NCBI RefSeq assembly: GCF_004364635.1
Contig: NZ_SOAX01000007.1
Location: 177,996-241,995 of the forward strand
DNA: 64,000 bases
Direction of reading: 5' to 3'
Origin: Halospina denitrificans
GTDB lineage: Bacteria; Pseudomonadota; Gammaproteobacteria; Pseudomonadales; Oleiphilaceae
Position 1 is the first letter of the stretch, and each line of letters begins with the position of its first letter. Under the pieces are notes generated by a model that made no database searches, was not told where the DNA came from, and was given only the letters and a program-made list of their open reading frames with translations. Made by a program: the position numbers and the translations under genes. Shown one piece after another: positions 1 to 9,626 of this stretch.

Positions 1-461
1 GCCCTGCCACGCCTTACCCGCAGGCCCAGTGACGCGACTTTCCGCCCTTCAACATAAACGCCGGGCGCATCCCGTCTCGGCGCCGCTTCGATGCCCCAGC
101 GGGCAAGCGTTGCCACCGTCAGGCTTTCCAGGAGGGTGACGAATTCACGAACGCCCAGGCGCCGCCGCGCAAGATCGATCAAGGGGTAGACCATCAGCTG
201 GCCGGGGCCGTGATAGGTTACCTGGCCCCCACGATCGACCTGGACGACGGGAATATCCCCCGGGGCAAGCACGTGCTCGGCGCGCCCCGCCTGGCCCTGG
301 GTGAAGACCGGCTCGTGTTCGAGCAGCCAGCACTGGTCCGGTGTTGTTTCGTCGCGGGCGTCGGTGAATGCCTTCATGGCCTCAAAAACCGGCTTGTAGG
401 GCCGCCGGCCGTAGCGGTGGAACGCCAGAGGCTCCCTGTTTCCGCCGGGTGTGGTTGCCAT
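1..461 (-). CDS. lipB: Octanoyltransferase LipB (partial, C-terminus outside window)
   Basis: Transfers octanoate from acyl carrier protein to lipoyl domains, the first step of lipoate attachment. About 153 residues are in the window; the gene runs off the left edge. The family signature is clear: [12 protein letters not shown] at about residues 77-88, and the catalytic lysine of the G-R-K-V-A-S motif at K141. The catalytic cysteine should lie just beyond the edge. The ATG start shares one base with the ybeD stop (TGATG), so the two are translationally coupled. This is the last gene visible in the minus-strand elongation cluster, and the dacA-ybeD-lipB order is common in gammaproteobacteria. 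Confidence 0.95.
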   Translation of the reverse strand, partial: MATTPGGNREPLAFHRYGRRPYKPVFEAMKAFTDARDETTPDQCWLLEHEPVFTQGQAGRAEHVLAPGDIPVVQVDRGGQVTYHGPGQLMVYPLIDLARRRLGVREFVTLLESLTVATLARWGIEAAPRRDAPGVYVEGRKVASLGLRVRRGR

Positions 462-730
462 CAGACCACCATATGAACCCGGCCCGTGGCCTTCAGTGCC
501 TCGAACAGCTCCCTGATCTGGGATTCACTGGCTGCGTAGAAGGCCACGCGGACGGAAATAAAGCGGCTGTTACGACTCGGCTGCGCCGTCATGGAGGCCG
601 GATCGAACCCAGGATCAAAGCGCTGGATGACGCGTGTCACCTCGTGTGCAAAATCCTCGGTGTGATCCCCGATCACCTTGATGGGATAGTGACAGGGGAA
701 TTCAATTTCAGGGCCCTTGGTCTGACTCAT
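461..730 (-). CDS. ybeD: DUF493 family protein YbeD
   Basis: Small cytoplasmic protein of 89 residues, close to the 87 of E. coli YbeD; a ferredoxin-like ACT-type fold is known for the family and its function is unclear. The core [11 protein letters not shown] and the late segment on beta-strand spacing fit the family. I chose the ATG at 730 (M-S-Q-T-K-G). A longer frame begins at a TTG at 748 but would overlap the dacA end and adds an unlikely N-terminus. It lies 10 bases after dacA and directly before lipB, so a regulatory or lipoate-linked role is inferred only from context. Confidence 0.9.
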   Translation of the reverse strand: MSQTKGPEIEFPCHYPIKVIGDHTEDFAHEVTRVIQRFDPGFDPASMTAQPSRNSRFISVRVAFYAASESQIRELFEALKATGRVHMVV

Positions 731-740
731 GCAATCACAA

Positions 741-1895
741 TTATCCAAACAGGTTCATGAAGAAAAGCTTGATCGAATCCCAGAGTCGACTGAAAAAGCC
801 GCCCGGCTCAACTCCGTGCAATGCGACCAGGTCACGCTCGGCCACGGTCTCGCCATCGAGTGATAACGTCAGCTTACCCAGAACGGCCCCACGCTGTATT
901 GGAGCCTCCAGAATGGTATCAACCTCGACCGACGATTCCAGATCGTCCCGGCTTCCCGATGGATACGTCAGGTAAAGGTCTTCCGACACACCAAGATCCA
1001 GCTGATCGCCTTCCCCTTTCCAGACGCGTGTTCCGGTGATCTTCTCACCGCCCTCGTAAAGACGACTGGTGTCATAGTAGCGGAACCCATAGTTGAGAAG
1101 CTGTTGAGCCTCACTCGCCCGGGCCTCGGCACTGTCCGTTGCCATAACCACGGCGACCAGGCGCATGCTATCCTTCTTGGCGGATGCGGCGAGACAGTAG
1201 CCGGCGTCTTCCGTGTACCCTGTCTTCAGCCCATCAACCGATTTATCACGCCACAACAGGCGGTTTCGGTTGGGCTGACGGATACCGTTGTAGGTGTAGT
1301 ACCGCTGGGAATAGAGGTCGTAGGTATCCGGGAAATCCTGGATTTTGGCGATGGAGAGGAGGGCCATATCCTTGGCAGTGGTGTACATGTCCGGGTTGGG
1401 AAGTCCCGTCGCATTGGTAAAGTGCGTATTGTCCATGCCCAGCTGGCTGGCCTGCTGGTTCATCATTTGCGCAAAGGATTTCTCGCTACCGGATATGTGC
1501 TCGGCAAGAGCCACACTGGCATCATTGCCGGACTGGATGATAATGCCCCGCATCAGTTCCCCGACGGTAACGGTGCTGCCTTCCTGGATGAACATCCGGG
1601 AACCACCGGTCTGCCACGCGCTGACGCTGACACGGGCTTCCTCGTCCATGGTCAGGCGCCCCTCCTCCATTTCCCGGTCTGCAATGTAGGCCGTCATCAT
1701 CTTGGTCAGGCTGGCCGGCTCCATACGTTTTTCCGCATTATGCTCAACCAGCACCCGACCACTACGGGCCTCCATCAGGATGTAGGACCCGGCACCCAGA
1801 TCCGGTGGCGAAGGGATCAGTGCTGAAGAGGACCACACTCCCTGGCTTCCGGTAAAAACAATAAGAATGAAGAGTGCGCGAAGCAGACTCTGCAT
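741..1895 (-). CDS. dacA: D-alanyl-D-alanine carboxypeptidase (PBP5/6 family)
   Basis: Periplasmic DD-carboxypeptidase that trims the terminal D-Ala from peptidoglycan pentapeptides. The 384-residue protein has an N-terminal signal peptide, then the three penicillin-binding motifs: S62-L-T-K65, S122-G-N124 and K224-T-G226. The C-terminal beta-rich domain ends in an amphipathic, aromatic-rich tail (F-F-S-R-L-W-D-S-I-K-L-F-F) of the kind that anchors PBP5 to the inner membrane. A good ribosome site (AGGAG) precedes the ATG. It lies 27 bases after rlpA in the elongation operon. Confidence 0.97.
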   Translation of the reverse strand: MQSLLRALFILIVFTGSQGVWSSSALIPSPPDLGAGSYILMEARSGRVLVEHNAEKRMEPASLTKMMTAYIADREMEEGRLTMDEEARVSVSAWQTGGSRMFIQEGSTVTVGELMRGIIIQSGNDASVALAEHISGSEKSFAQMMNQQASQLGMDNTHFTNATGLPNPDMYTTAKDMALLSIAKIQDFPDTYDLYSQRYYTYNGIRQPNRNRLLWRDKSVDGLKTGYTEDAGYCLAASAKKDSMRLVAVVMATDSAEARASEAQQLLNYGFRYYDTSRLYEGGEKITGTRVWKGEGDQLDLGVSEDLYLTYPSGSRDDLESSVEVDTILEAPIQRGAVLGKLTLSLDGETVAERDLVALHGVEPGGFFSRLWDSIKLFFMNLFG

Positions 1896-1922
1896 GGTAA
1901 TGCTCCTGATGAATCGACTGAA

Positions 1923-2825
1923 TCAGCCCGCTGCATCCAACGGTCTGGAGATGATGATCGGCTGGCCCAGGTTATTGCGTTCAATCACGCTTTTTTCCTG
2001 TTCCGCCTCGCTTCGGTTTTCAAACGGACCGACCCAGACACGGTGAACTGTGCCGTCCTGAATGGCGGCCTCGACCAGATGGACCCTCGAATCGGCAACC
2101 AGAAAAAGCTGGTCCCTCAACTGCGTTGCGGCGGACAAACTACCAAATGCCCCCACCTGAACAAAGAGGCCTTCTGATTTTCCTTCTGCATCCGCATCCG
2201 CATCCGCATCCGCATCCGCATCCGCATCCGCATCCGCAACAGAGTCACGACCTCCCGGGCTGGTTGCAACAGCCTCGACACGCACTCTTGCCGTGCCCTG
2301 CCCCTGGAAACCCAGAACGCGGGCGGCAGCATAGGACAGATCAATCAGGCGATCGCCGTGGAACGGCCCCCGATCATTGACACGCACAATGGTTGAGCGG
2401 TCATTGTTCAGGTTGGTCACCCTCAGAAAGGTTGGCAGCGGCAGGCTTCGGTGCGCGGCCGTCAGCTCAAACATGTCGTAGGTTTCCCCATTGGAGGTCT
2501 TGTGCCCATGGAACTTACGGCCATACCAGCTTGCCATTCCCGTTGCCTCATAGCCCTGTGCGCTATCCATTACCTCGTAGGTTTCTCCCCAGACTTCATA
2601 GGGGGATTGATTGCCAGCGCTGGTGGGCGGTTCATAACGCGGCTCAGGCTCAACCACGGTGGATACGTCAAAGTGGCGGTCCGGCCCCGTATCCTGGTCC
2701 ATGGTGTAGCGGGAGTCGGAAACGCGTTCATCCCCGGTTGAGGCACACCCAGCCACAAGCGCTGTGAACACCACCAATACCAACACAGTTCCTGGGGAAA
2801 AATGGTGCTTCATGGGGTTACTCAT
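1923..2825 (-). CDS. rlpA: Septal ring lytic transglycosylase-type lipoprotein RlpA
   Basis: Outer-membrane lipoprotein with a double-psi beta-barrel (the A-S-W-Y-G-R-K-F-H-G region) and a C-terminal SPOR domain that binds denuded glycan at the septum. A lipobox L-V-A-G-C places the lipidated cysteine at residue 27 from the start chosen. That start, ATG at 2825, overlaps the mltB stop by 8 bases (ATGAGTAA); an ATG at 2813 also gives a normal lipoprotein signal. Between the two domains runs an unusual Asp-Ala repeat of about 17 residues encoded by a hexanucleotide tandem repeat (see the repeat entry). Glycan-cleaving activity is known for some family members and is inferred here. Confidence 0.93.
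   Translation of the reverse strand: MSNPMKHHFSPGTVLVLVVFTALVAGCASTGDERVSDSRYTMDQDTGPDRHFDVSTVVEPEPRYEPPTSAGNQSPYEVWGETYEVMDSAQGYEATGMASWYGRKFHGHKTSNGETYDMFELTAAHRSLPLPTFLRVTNLNNDRSTIVRVNDRGPFHGDRLIDLSYAAARVLGFQGQGTARVRVEAVATSPGGRDSVADADADADADADADADAEGKSEGLFVQVGAFGSLSAATQLRDQLFLVADSRVHLVEAAIQDGTVHRVWVGPFENRSEAEQEKSVIERNNLGQPIIISRPLDAAG
2188..2238. repeat. GCATCC hexanucleotide tandem repeat in rlpA
   Basis: Eight exact copies of GCATCC plus a terminal GCA, without any interruption. On the coding strand it reads GGATGC and encodes alternating Asp-Ala in the linker between the barrel and the SPOR domain of RlpA. Because the unit is 6 bases, copy-number change keeps the frame and only changes linker length. 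Perfect identity suggests recent slippage. Confidence 0.96.
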
Positions 2826-3711
2826 CCAGTCCCAGCGAGCGTGCCAGTTGCCACGCCGCCATGGCGTAGAGGTCACTGTGATTATAGCGCGTAATCACGT
2901 CGAAATTATGATACGCCAGCCAGTGCCGCCTTTCATTGCCATCCTTTAATACGAGCAGTCTCGCGGGTAAGACCAGCGTCGCGCCTTCCCGCCCCTGAAG
3001 GCGTCTAGCCACAGGTTGCGCTCGTTGCCAGTTGTGCTCATGGAAGTAGTTGGCAACACTGCCAATGGCGTCGGTTGGGTTATCAAAGAGATCCACGGTG
3101 CCATCATCGTCGAAATCCACCGCATAGTGGCGATAACTGCTGGCAATGAACTGACCGTAGCCCATGGCGCCAGCATAGGAGCCCTCGGGCTTTGCCGGGT
3201 CAAAGCCCTGCTCCCGGGCCAGGAGCAGGTAATGCCTGAGTTCGTCACGGAAGAAATCACCGCGCGGTGGATAATCAAAGGCCAGCGTGGCAAGCGCATC
3301 AAGCACCCTGTCGTTGCCCTTATGGCGACCATAAAAGGTTTCGATGCCGATGATGGCGGTTACGATTTCAGGCGGCACCCCGAAATCCGCCTCGGCACGG
3401 CGCAGGACATCCGCGTGACGCTCCATGAAAGCACGCCCCTGCTCCACACGCGCGTCTGTAAGGAAAATCTGACGATACTCGCCCCACTCCAGCACTTTTT
3501 CGGCCGGCGCACTGATCCGGTCAATCACGAACTGCTGGTGTCGGGCGGCACCCAGCCAGCTCCGCAGTGTTTCCCGCTCAACCCCCTCCTTCTCAGCCAT
3601 TTGATCAATGAAGGCAGCCACCTCGGCTGAGTCCTCAAAGTGCTCATTTTCTGCTCCGTATCCGGTGGTTATCCAGGCCACAAGCAACAGCAGGACAAGG
3701 TATCGTTTCAT
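2818..3711 (-). CDS. mltB: Lytic murein transglycosylase B family protein
   Basis: Cleaves the MurNAc-GlcNAc bond of peptidoglycan with formation of anhydromuropeptides. The 297-residue protein has a 20-residue signal peptide ending near G-Y-G-A and no lipobox cysteine, so it is predicted to be soluble periplasmic rather than a lipoprotein. The catalytic glutamate is E124 in I-G-I-E-T-F-Y-G, followed by the G-A-M-G-Y-G-Q-F core. It sits between rodA (7-base gap) and rlpA (8-base overlap), which supports a role in lateral wall remodelling. Confidence 0.95.
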   Translation of the reverse strand: MKRYLVLLLLVAWITTGYGAENEHFEDSAEVAAFIDQMAEKEGVERETLRSWLGAARHQQFVIDRISAPAEKVLEWGEYRQIFLTDARVEQGRAFMERHADVLRRAEADFGVPPEIVTAIIGIETFYGRHKGNDRVLDALATLAFDYPPRGDFFRDELRHYLLLAREQGFDPAKPEGSYAGAMGYGQFIASSYRHYAVDFDDDGTVDLFDNPTDAIGSVANYFHEHNWQRAQPVARRLQGREGATLVLPARLLVLKDGNERRHWLAYHNFDVITRYNHSDLYAMAAWQLARSLGLDE

Positions 3712-3718
3712 CAGGGGA

Positions 3719-4864
3719 TCAGGTCTCCAGCATTCGTCGGTGGGTATGGATCGCCATGAGGATACCGAAGCCCAGCATCAGGGTCACCATCGACGTTCCC
3801 CCGAAACTGACCAACGGCAGTGGCACCCCGACTACGGGCACCAGCCCGCTCACCATGGACACATTCACAAGCACATAGATAAAGAAAGTGAGTGTAATAC
3901 CACCAGCCAGCAATCTGCTGAATGAAGACTGGGCGGCAGAGGCAATGAAAAGGCCGCGGATCACGATAAGCGCATACAGAACCAGCAGTATCGTGACGCC
4001 GACAAACCCGAATTCCTCCGCGAGGACCGCTACGATGAAGTCCGTGTGGCTTTCCGGAAGAAAGTCCAGGCTGGCCTGGGTACTTTCCTCCCAACCCTTG
4101 CCATACAAGCCCCCGGAGCCAATGGCGGTCTTTGACTGGGTAATATTCCAGCCCGCCCCGAGCGGGTCACTGCCGGGATTCAGCAGCGTCAGCACCCTTT
4201 CCTTCTGGTAGTCACGCATCACGTAGAGCCACATAGCCGGAGCGGACAGTGCCGCCAGTATGACCATGGTGGTAATGAGCTTCCAGCTCAGGCCTGCCAG
4301 GAACAGGACAAAAAGGCCCGAGGCGGCAACAAGCAGCGCGGTGCCGAGATCGGGCTGGTTGGCAATCAGAATGGAGGGGGCGACTACCAGCACCGCCGTG
4401 ACCAGAATCGCCATGGCCCCTGGGGGAAGGTGCTGCCTGCTCAGATACCACGCGACCATGAGCGGAACCGCCACTTTCATCAGCTCCGAGGGCTGAACCC
4501 GGGTAACACCAGGGATATCCAGCCAGCGCTGCGCGCCACCGGACTCCTCGCCAAAAAACATCACCGCCACCAGCGCAAGCGTCCCCGCCAGATAAACCAA
4601 CGGCGACCAGCGGCGGTACAGCAGCGGATCAAGCTGGGCGAAAAACAGCATTATGACGAAGGCGACCCCCATCCGGATCACTTGCGCTTCAACCGCGGCA
4701 GCACTGTTCTCACTGGCACTGAACAGGACCACAAGACCAAATCCCATAACGCCCAGCAACAGAAGCAGCAGCCACGGATCCAGGTGCATGCGCGCCATCA
4801 CACCCCGTCGCCGCTCGAAGTGGTCCGGATCAAGCGCCATCTGGCGCACGAACTCCTTACTCAT
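3719..4864 (-). CDS. rodA: Rod shape SEDS peptidoglycan polymerase RodA
   Basis: Integral membrane glycosyltransferase of the elongasome that works with PBP2. The 381-residue protein has about ten membrane segments and SEDS family motifs, including the Q-P-D-L-G-T-A region, the Y-Q-x-x-R-V loop and the G-G-L-Y-G-K-G-W turn. Its ATG overlaps the mrdA stop by 8 bases (ATGAGTAA), giving tight coupling with its transpeptidase partner. The N-terminal extension before the first membrane segment is about 28 residues and somewhat polar. Confidence 0.97.
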   Translation of the reverse strand: MSKEFVRQMALDPDHFERRRGVMARMHLDPWLLLLLLGVMGFGLVVLFSASENSAAAVEAQVIRMGVAFVIMLFFAQLDPLLYRRWSPLVYLAGTLALVAVMFFGEESGGAQRWLDIPGVTRVQPSELMKVAVPLMVAWYLSRQHLPPGAMAILVTAVLVVAPSILIANQPDLGTALLVAASGLFVLFLAGLSWKLITTMVILAALSAPAMWLYVMRDYQKERVLTLLNPGSDPLGAGWNITQSKTAIGSGGLYGKGWEESTQASLDFLPESHTDFIVAVLAEEFGFVGVTILLVLYALIVIRGLFIASAAQSSFSRLLAGGITLTFFIYVLVNVSMVSGLVPVVGVPLPLVSFGGTSMVTLMLGFGILMAIHTHRRMLET

Positions 4865-6758
4865 CGGGCAGCTCCGCTTCCTGCATCGCGCCAGGGATGG
4901 CCTGTTCGGTCATTACCTCGGGGAACCCGTTGATCCATGCGTCCATGACCTGGCGAGCCACCGGAGCGGCTGAGGTGCTGCCACTGCCCCCATTTTCGAC
5001 GAGAACGGAAACCGCGATCTGCGGATCACCCGCCGGGGCGAACGCAATAAAGAGGCCATGATCCTTCATCCGCTCCTTGAGCTCATCCTCGTCGTACTCC
5101 CCTCCATCCAGACTGAACACCTGGGAGGTCCCGGTCTTGCCAGCCATTTTATACTCCATCCCCCGGTTGATGCCCCGCGCTGTTCCCTCACTGCCGTGAA
5201 CCACATCCACCATGGCGTCGATCACATAGTCCCAGTCCGACTCACGGCCAAGCTCCAGTGGTGGCCTCACCACATCCGGCAAAAGATGGCGCCCCGGCAG
5301 CTCGCCACCAACACTGCGCAGGTGGCGCGGCGCCAGGCGTTCACCCCGACTGGCCATAACACTGGTCGCCGCCGCCAACTGCATGGGTGTGGCGAGGAAA
5401 TACCCCTGACCAATGCCCATGTTCACCGTATCACCGGGGTACCAGACCTCACCCTGAACCCGCCGTTTCCATTCAGGGGTTGGCAGAATACCGGAACGCT
5501 CATCACGAACATCCAGTGAGGTGACGGAGCCGAAACCGAACCGGCGCAGATAGCCCGCCATCAGGTCTACGCCCATGTTATGGGCCATGTCGTAGAAATA
5601 GGTGTCGCTGGACAGAGTGATTGCATCGGCGAGAGTGGTGTCCCCATGCCCTCCCCGTTTCCAGTTGCGGAACACCTGACTGCTGTTTGGCAGTTGATAG
5701 TAGCCCGGATCATGGACCACCCGGGATTTCGTGACGGTGTCCGAGTCCAGGCCTGCAAGGGCCAGGAAAGGCTTGACTGTGGAGCCAGGTGGATACTGCC
5801 CACGGGTAGCGCGATTGAAAAGGGGCGTATCCTTCGAGTCTCTCAGGCTGGCATAGCTCTCGTGGTCGATCCCGGTCACGAACTTGTTGGTATCAAAACC
5901 AGGGGTGCTGACCTGCGCCAGAATGCCCCCGGTTTCCGGGTTAATGGCAACAATGGCGCCGCGCCTGTCGCCCATGGCTTCCTGGGCAATGTGTTGAAGC
6001 CGTATATCCAGGTTGATTGTCAGGTCCCCGCCTGGCTCCGGGTCTTCCCGCTCCAGGACGCGCATGACCCGACCGCGCGCATTGATTTCCACATTCTGGT
6101 AGCCCACCTCGCCATGCAGCTCATCCTCATAGACCCGCTCAAGGCCGGTCTTACCCGTGTAATTGGCGCCCGCATAGCGCACGGAATCCAGTCGCTGCAT
6201 GTCCTGTTTATTGATTCGGCCCACGTACCCCAGCACATGAGAGGTCAGTTTTCCGTAGGGATAGTACCGAACCAGGCGGGCATCCGTTTCCACCCCGGGC
6301 AGCCGGTGGCGATTGACGGCAAGGCGCGCCATTTCATCCTCGGTAAGGTGATAACGCAGCGCTACCGCCTCAAAGGGCCGTCGACGCTCGTTGAGGCGCT
6401 GCCGGAAGTTCTCGATATCCTCCTCGCGGACATCCACAATCTCCTGTATGTCTGCAAGCAGAGCCTCCATGTCATCAACACGCTCGGGAAGAATGGTCAG
6501 ACTGAAGACGGGCCGGTTCTCGGCAAGCAGAATGCCATTGCGGTCATAGATCAGTCCCCGTGTCGGTGACACCGGCTGAACCTGGACGCGGTTGCGATCA
6601 GACAGAGTGGTATAGGTCTCGTGGGCAATAACCTGAAGGTAATAGAAGCGGCCGAGCAGTAACAGGGTGATCACTACCACCACGAGAATGGCGACAAAGG
6701 CGCGCGTCTGGAACAGACGTTTTTCCTGGGCCGTGTCCCTCAGGGTTCCCCAATGCAT
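4857..6758 (-). CDS. mrdA: Penicillin-binding protein 2, elongation transpeptidase
   Basis: Class B PBP that cross-links peptidoglycan during side-wall growth. At 633 residues it matches E. coli PBP2 in length. One N-terminal membrane anchor (about 21-43) is followed by the pedestal domain and the transpeptidase domain. Active-site motifs are S326-T-V-K329, S383-S-D385 and K541-T-G543. It precedes rodA with an 8-base overlap and follows rlmH by 3 bases. Confidence 0.98.
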   Translation of the reverse strand: MHWGTLRDTAQEKRLFQTRAFVAILVVVVITLLLLGRFYYLQVIAHETYTTLSDRNRVQVQPVSPTRGLIYDRNGILLAENRPVFSLTILPERVDDMEALLADIQEIVDVREEDIENFRQRLNERRRPFEAVALRYHLTEDEMARLAVNRHRLPGVETDARLVRYYPYGKLTSHVLGYVGRINKQDMQRLDSVRYAGANYTGKTGLERVYEDELHGEVGYQNVEINARGRVMRVLEREDPEPGGDLTINLDIRLQHIAQEAMGDRRGAIVAINPETGGILAQVSTPGFDTNKFVTGIDHESYASLRDSKDTPLFNRATRGQYPPGSTVKPFLALAGLDSDTVTKSRVVHDPGYYQLPNSSQVFRNWKRGGHGDTTLADAITLSSDTYFYDMAHNMGVDLMAGYLRRFGFGSVTSLDVRDERSGILPTPEWKRRVQGEVWYPGDTVNMGIGQGYFLATPMQLAAATSVMASRGERLAPRHLRSVGGELPGRHLLPDVVRPPLELGRESDWDYVIDAMVDVVHGSEGTARGINRGMEYKMAGKTGTSQVFSLDGGEYDEDELKERMKDHGLFIAFAPAGDPQIAVSVLVENGGSGSTSAAPVARQVMDAWINGFPEVMTEQAIPGAMQEAELPDE

Positions 6759-6761
6759 CGT

Positions 6762-7235
6762 CTAACCGGCCCTGTGGTAGGGGTGATTCTGGATGATGGT
6801 CCATGCCCTGTAGAGCTGCTCCGCCACCAGCACACGCACCAGCGGGTGGGGCAGCGTGAGCGGGGAGACCGACCACCACTGATCCGCCCGCTTGCGGCAA
6901 TCCGGGGCAAGCCCTTCCGGCCCTCCAATCAGGAACGCAGTATCGCGCCCGTTCATCTGCCAGCTCTCAAGCTGGCTGGAGAGCTTCTCTGTCGACCAGG
7001 ACTTGCCATCAATCTCAAGTGCAACAACGTATTCACTGCCTTTCAGGGCGCCCAGCATGCGATCACCCTCCATACGCCGTGCTTTATCCGGGTCGCCCTG
7101 CGCGGACTTGCCCGCCAGCGGGACCTCGGTCAGTTCCAGCCGCATTTCACGGGGAAAGCGCTTGCGATAGGTTTCAAACCCCGAATTCACCCATTCCGGG
7201 AGACGTTGACCGGCACTGATGATCTTCAGATGCAT
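6762..7235 (-). CDS. rlmH: 23S rRNA pseudouridine-1915 N3-methyltransferase RlmH
   Basis: SPOUT-class enzyme that methylates pseudouridine 1915 in helix 69 of 23S rRNA using S-adenosylmethionine. The 157 residues include the cofactor-binding trefoil knot: L-I-G-G-P-E-G around 102-108 and the C-terminal L-P-H-P-L-V-R ... N-H-P-Y-H-R segment at 128-155. The protein is close to the 155 residues of E. coli. The rsfS-rlmH-mrdA order is conserved in gammaproteobacteria. Confidence 0.97.
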   Translation of the reverse strand: MHLKIISAGQRLPEWVNSGFETYRKRFPREMRLELTEVPLAGKSAQGDPDKARRMEGDRMLGALKGSEYVVALEIDGKSWSTEKLSSQLESWQMNGRDTAFLIGGPEGLAPDCRKRADQWWSVSPLTLPHPLVRVLVAEQLYRAWTIIQNHPYHRAG

Positions 7236-7237
7236 GA

Positions 7238-7591
7238 TTATTCCGTGCCCGCTGCCCCGATTCCGGGCGCATCCCGCCAGAAGCGCTCCAGGTCGTAGAA
7301 CTCACGGGTTGCGGGGAGCATGATATGGACGACAACGTCTCCCATATCCACCAGAACCCAGTCACTCGTTTCGCCGCCCTCGACCTTCGGCTTGCCGGTC
7401 CCCTCAACTTCCTTGGCCCGGCGGACGACTTCCTCGGCAAGTGAGCGTACGTGGCGGTTCGAAGTACCGGCGGCGATGACCATGTAATCCGTCATGCTGG
7501 TGCGGTCACGCACATCCAGGACAACCACATCCTGGCCCTTGAGGGATTCGACGGCATCCACCGCCAGTGTTTTCAGTGCCTCAGCGTCCAT
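7238..7591 (-). CDS. rsfS: Ribosome silencing factor RsfS
   Basis: Binds ribosomal protein L14 and blocks subunit joining when nutrients are limiting. The 117-residue protein has the family core [21 protein letters not shown] followed by the [12 protein letters not shown] block. I use the ATG at 7591; a GTG two codons earlier overlaps the nadD stop and cannot be excluded. It lies directly after nadD and before rlmH. Confidence 0.95.
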   Translation of the reverse strand: MDAEALKTLAVDAVESLKGQDVVVLDVRDRTSMTDYMVIAAGTSNRHVRSLAEEVVRRAKEVEGTGKPKVEGGETSDWVLVDMGDVVVHIMLPATREFYDLERFWRDAPGIGAAGTE

Positions 7592-7593
7592 AA

Positions 7594-8238
7594 TCACCCT
7601 GTGTTCGGTCCATATAGACCGGTTTCATGAATATGGCGCCAGACCGGGTCCGGCACCAGATAACGTATTGAGTGTTCACTCGAGACCCGGCTGCGAATAT
7701 CCGTGGCCGCAATATCCAGCAATGGTAGCTCAAGTGACAGGATAGTTCCGTGCGGCGCTGTCAGCAGCGCCTCTGGCGAGTCCACACTGCGTTCGGACAG
7801 CAACTTGGCAGCGCCCTCTCCGGGCGCCAGGGGATAACCGGGTCTGTTCACTACGATTATATGGGCGAGTTGGGGAATTTGCATCCACTCACGCCATTGA
7901 TCGAAGCTGTTGAAGGCATCACTTCCGGTTACAATCGCCAGTGGCGCTTCATTCCCCTGCTCGCGGCGAAACTGGCGAAGCGTCTCCGCCGTATAGGAAA
8001 CCCGGTCCTGGCTGAGCTCGCGCTCGTCAACGCACAGCCCCGGCTCCGACGCCACCCCGGCTTTCAGCATCGTCAACCGATCCATCCCCGACGCCCCCGG
8101 CTGCTCCCGATGCGGCGGCCTGTGACAGGGCATCAGGTGAATGCGGGCGCCATCCAGCAGCTCATGCAACTCCACCGCCATCCGCAGATGGCCGTTGTGC
8201 ACCGGGTCAAAGGTGCCACCCAGTAAAACGTGAAGCAT
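7594..8238 (-). CDS. nadD: Nicotinate-mononucleotide adenylyltransferase
   Basis: Adenylates nicotinate mononucleotide in NAD synthesis. The 214-residue protein starts at [17 protein letters not shown], which is the nucleotidyltransferase signature (H14 and H17). The C-terminal I-x-x-T-x-I-R-type motif appears as I-A-A-T-D-I-R-S-R. The start at 8238 is preceded by GGGAG; an in-frame extension to 8283 would overlap proA and lacks similarity. It lies 13 bases after proA. Confidence 0.96.
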   Translation of the reverse strand: MLHVLLGGTFDPVHNGHLRMAVELHELLDGARIHLMPCHRPPHREQPGASGMDRLTMLKAGVASEPGLCVDERELSQDRVSYTAETLRQFRREQGNEAPLAIVTGSDAFNSFDQWREWMQIPQLAHIIVVNRPGYPLAPGEGAAKLLSERSVDSPEALLTAPHGTILSLELPLLDIAATDIRSRVSSEHSIRYLVPDPVWRHIHETGLYGPNTG

Positions 8239-8251
8239 TAGCGGCTCCCGG

Positions 8252-9508
8252 TCATGTGCGGATGTGGCCGTCGCCGAATACAATGTACTTCTCGGACGTC
8301 AGCCCCTCGAGGCCCACGGGACCGCGAGCGTGAAGCTTATCCGTGGAGATGCCGATTTCCGCCCCCAGACCGTACTCAAACCCATCGGCAAACCGAGTGG
8401 AGGCGTTCACCATGACGGAACTGGAATCCACCTCTGTCAGGAAACGCCTCGCACGCGTGTAGTTCTCGGTAATGATGCTGTCGGTATGCTGGGAGCTGTA
8501 GCGGTTGATGTGCGCTATCGCCTCATCCAGGCCATCCACAACCCGGATCGACAGCACCGGTGCCAGGTATTCCGTCTCCCAGTCTTCATCCGTTGCCGGA
8601 ATGGCGTTCTCAATCAGCGCCAGTGTTTCCGGGCAACCGCGTAACTCCACCCCGATCTCACCCAATTTCCGGGCAACGGGCGGCAGTATCTCCTCTGCCA
8701 CGGCCCGATCCACAAGGAGGGTTTCGAGGGTATTGCAGGTGCCATAACGCTGGGTCTTGGCATTGACGGTGACCGCCAGCGCCTTCTCCGGATCGGCATC
8801 GCGATCCAGGAAGCTGTGGCAGATCCCGTCAAGATGCTTGATGACCGGAACCTCGGCCTCACGGCTGATGCGTTCGATCAACCCTTTGCCGCCCCGGGGC
8901 ACGATGACATCAACGTACTCGGGCATACGGATCAGGTTGCCAACCGCTTCCCGGTCCGTGGTTTCCACCACCTGTACCGCACTTTCGGAAAGCCCCGCTT
9001 CCTTCAGGCCCTGTCTGACACAGTCAGCGATGGCCTGGTTCGAATGGATGGCTTCCGACCCCCCACGAAGTACGGCGGCATTGCCCGACTTGATACAGAG
9101 GCTGGCCGCATCCACGGTCACGTTCGGACGGGACTCATAGATGATACCGATAACCCCGAGCGGCACCCGCATGCGCCCCACCTGGATGCCCGAGGGCCGG
9201 TACTGCATATCCGAGATCACTCCCACCGGATCAGCCAGGGTCGCGACCTGGCGCAGCCCCTCGATCATCGCATCAATGCGGCCAGGCGTAAGCTCAAGCC
9301 GGTCCAGCATGGCCGCATCCAGCCCACGCTCACGCCCGGCTTCCAGATCCAGCTCGTTGCGTTCCCGGAGGTTATCCCGGGATGCATCCAGGGCCCGCGC
9401 CGTTGCCAGCAGGGCCTCATTGCGAGCGCTCGTTGTGGCCCGCGCCATACTGCGTCCCGCCTCCCGGGCGCGCTGCCCGAGTTCACGCATCATTGCCTCT
9501 GTGCTCAT
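8252..9508 (-). CDS. proA: Gamma-glutamyl phosphate reductase
   Basis: NADPH-dependent reduction of glutamyl-5-phosphate to glutamate semialdehyde in proline synthesis. The 418-residue protein is an aldehyde dehydrogenase superfamily member with the catalytic cysteine C258 in Y-G-T-C-N-T and the cofactor segment [16 protein letters not shown]. The length equals the usual family size. It is the first gene of the long minus-strand operon; proB is not in the window. Proline is an osmoprotectant, but the sequence shows no osmotic regulation. Confidence 0.97.
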   Translation of the reverse strand: MSTEAMMRELGQRAREAGRSMARATTSARNEALLATARALDASRDNLRERNELDLEAGRERGLDAAMLDRLELTPGRIDAMIEGLRQVATLADPVGVISDMQYRPSGIQVGRMRVPLGVIGIIYESRPNVTVDAASLCIKSGNAAVLRGGSEAIHSNQAIADCVRQGLKEAGLSESAVQVVETTDREAVGNLIRMPEYVDVIVPRGGKGLIERISREAEVPVIKHLDGICHSFLDRDADPEKALAVTVNAKTQRYGTCNTLETLLVDRAVAEEILPPVARKLGEIGVELRGCPETLALIENAIPATDEDWETEYLAPVLSIRVVDGLDEAIAHINRYSSQHTDSIITENYTRARRFLTEVDSSSVMVNASTRFADGFEYGLGAEIGISTDKLHARGPVGLEGLTSEKYIVFGDGHIRT

Positions 9509-9570
9509 ACCCCTCCCAACCGGAGCTTGTTATCAGGTTGCTTTCCGAAGCACTATGTTGAAACTAGGCT

Positions 9571-9599
9571 ATTATACGCGTGCGCGGCCCCGGTGATAC
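9571..9599 (-). promoter_or_regulatory. Candidate promoter for the proA operon
   Basis: A perfect TATAAT on the minus strand (9571-9576) lies 62 bases upstream of proA, with a weak GTATCA at -35 after a 17-base spacer. The same bases read TATTAT on the plus strand, so the divergent GGDEF operon could share this AT-rich spot. Only the -10 box is convincing. Confidence 0.35.
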
Positions 9600-9626
9600 A
9601 GCACCACCCCAACCAAGGAGTCTTCT

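Noticed and set aside
2188..2238. Possible CRISPR-like repeat
   Set aside because: Units are 6 bases, contiguous and coding; there are no spacers.
2117..2344. Frames with Arg-Met or His-Pro repeats
   Set aside because: They are out-of-frame readings of the GCATCC tandem repeat inside rlpA.
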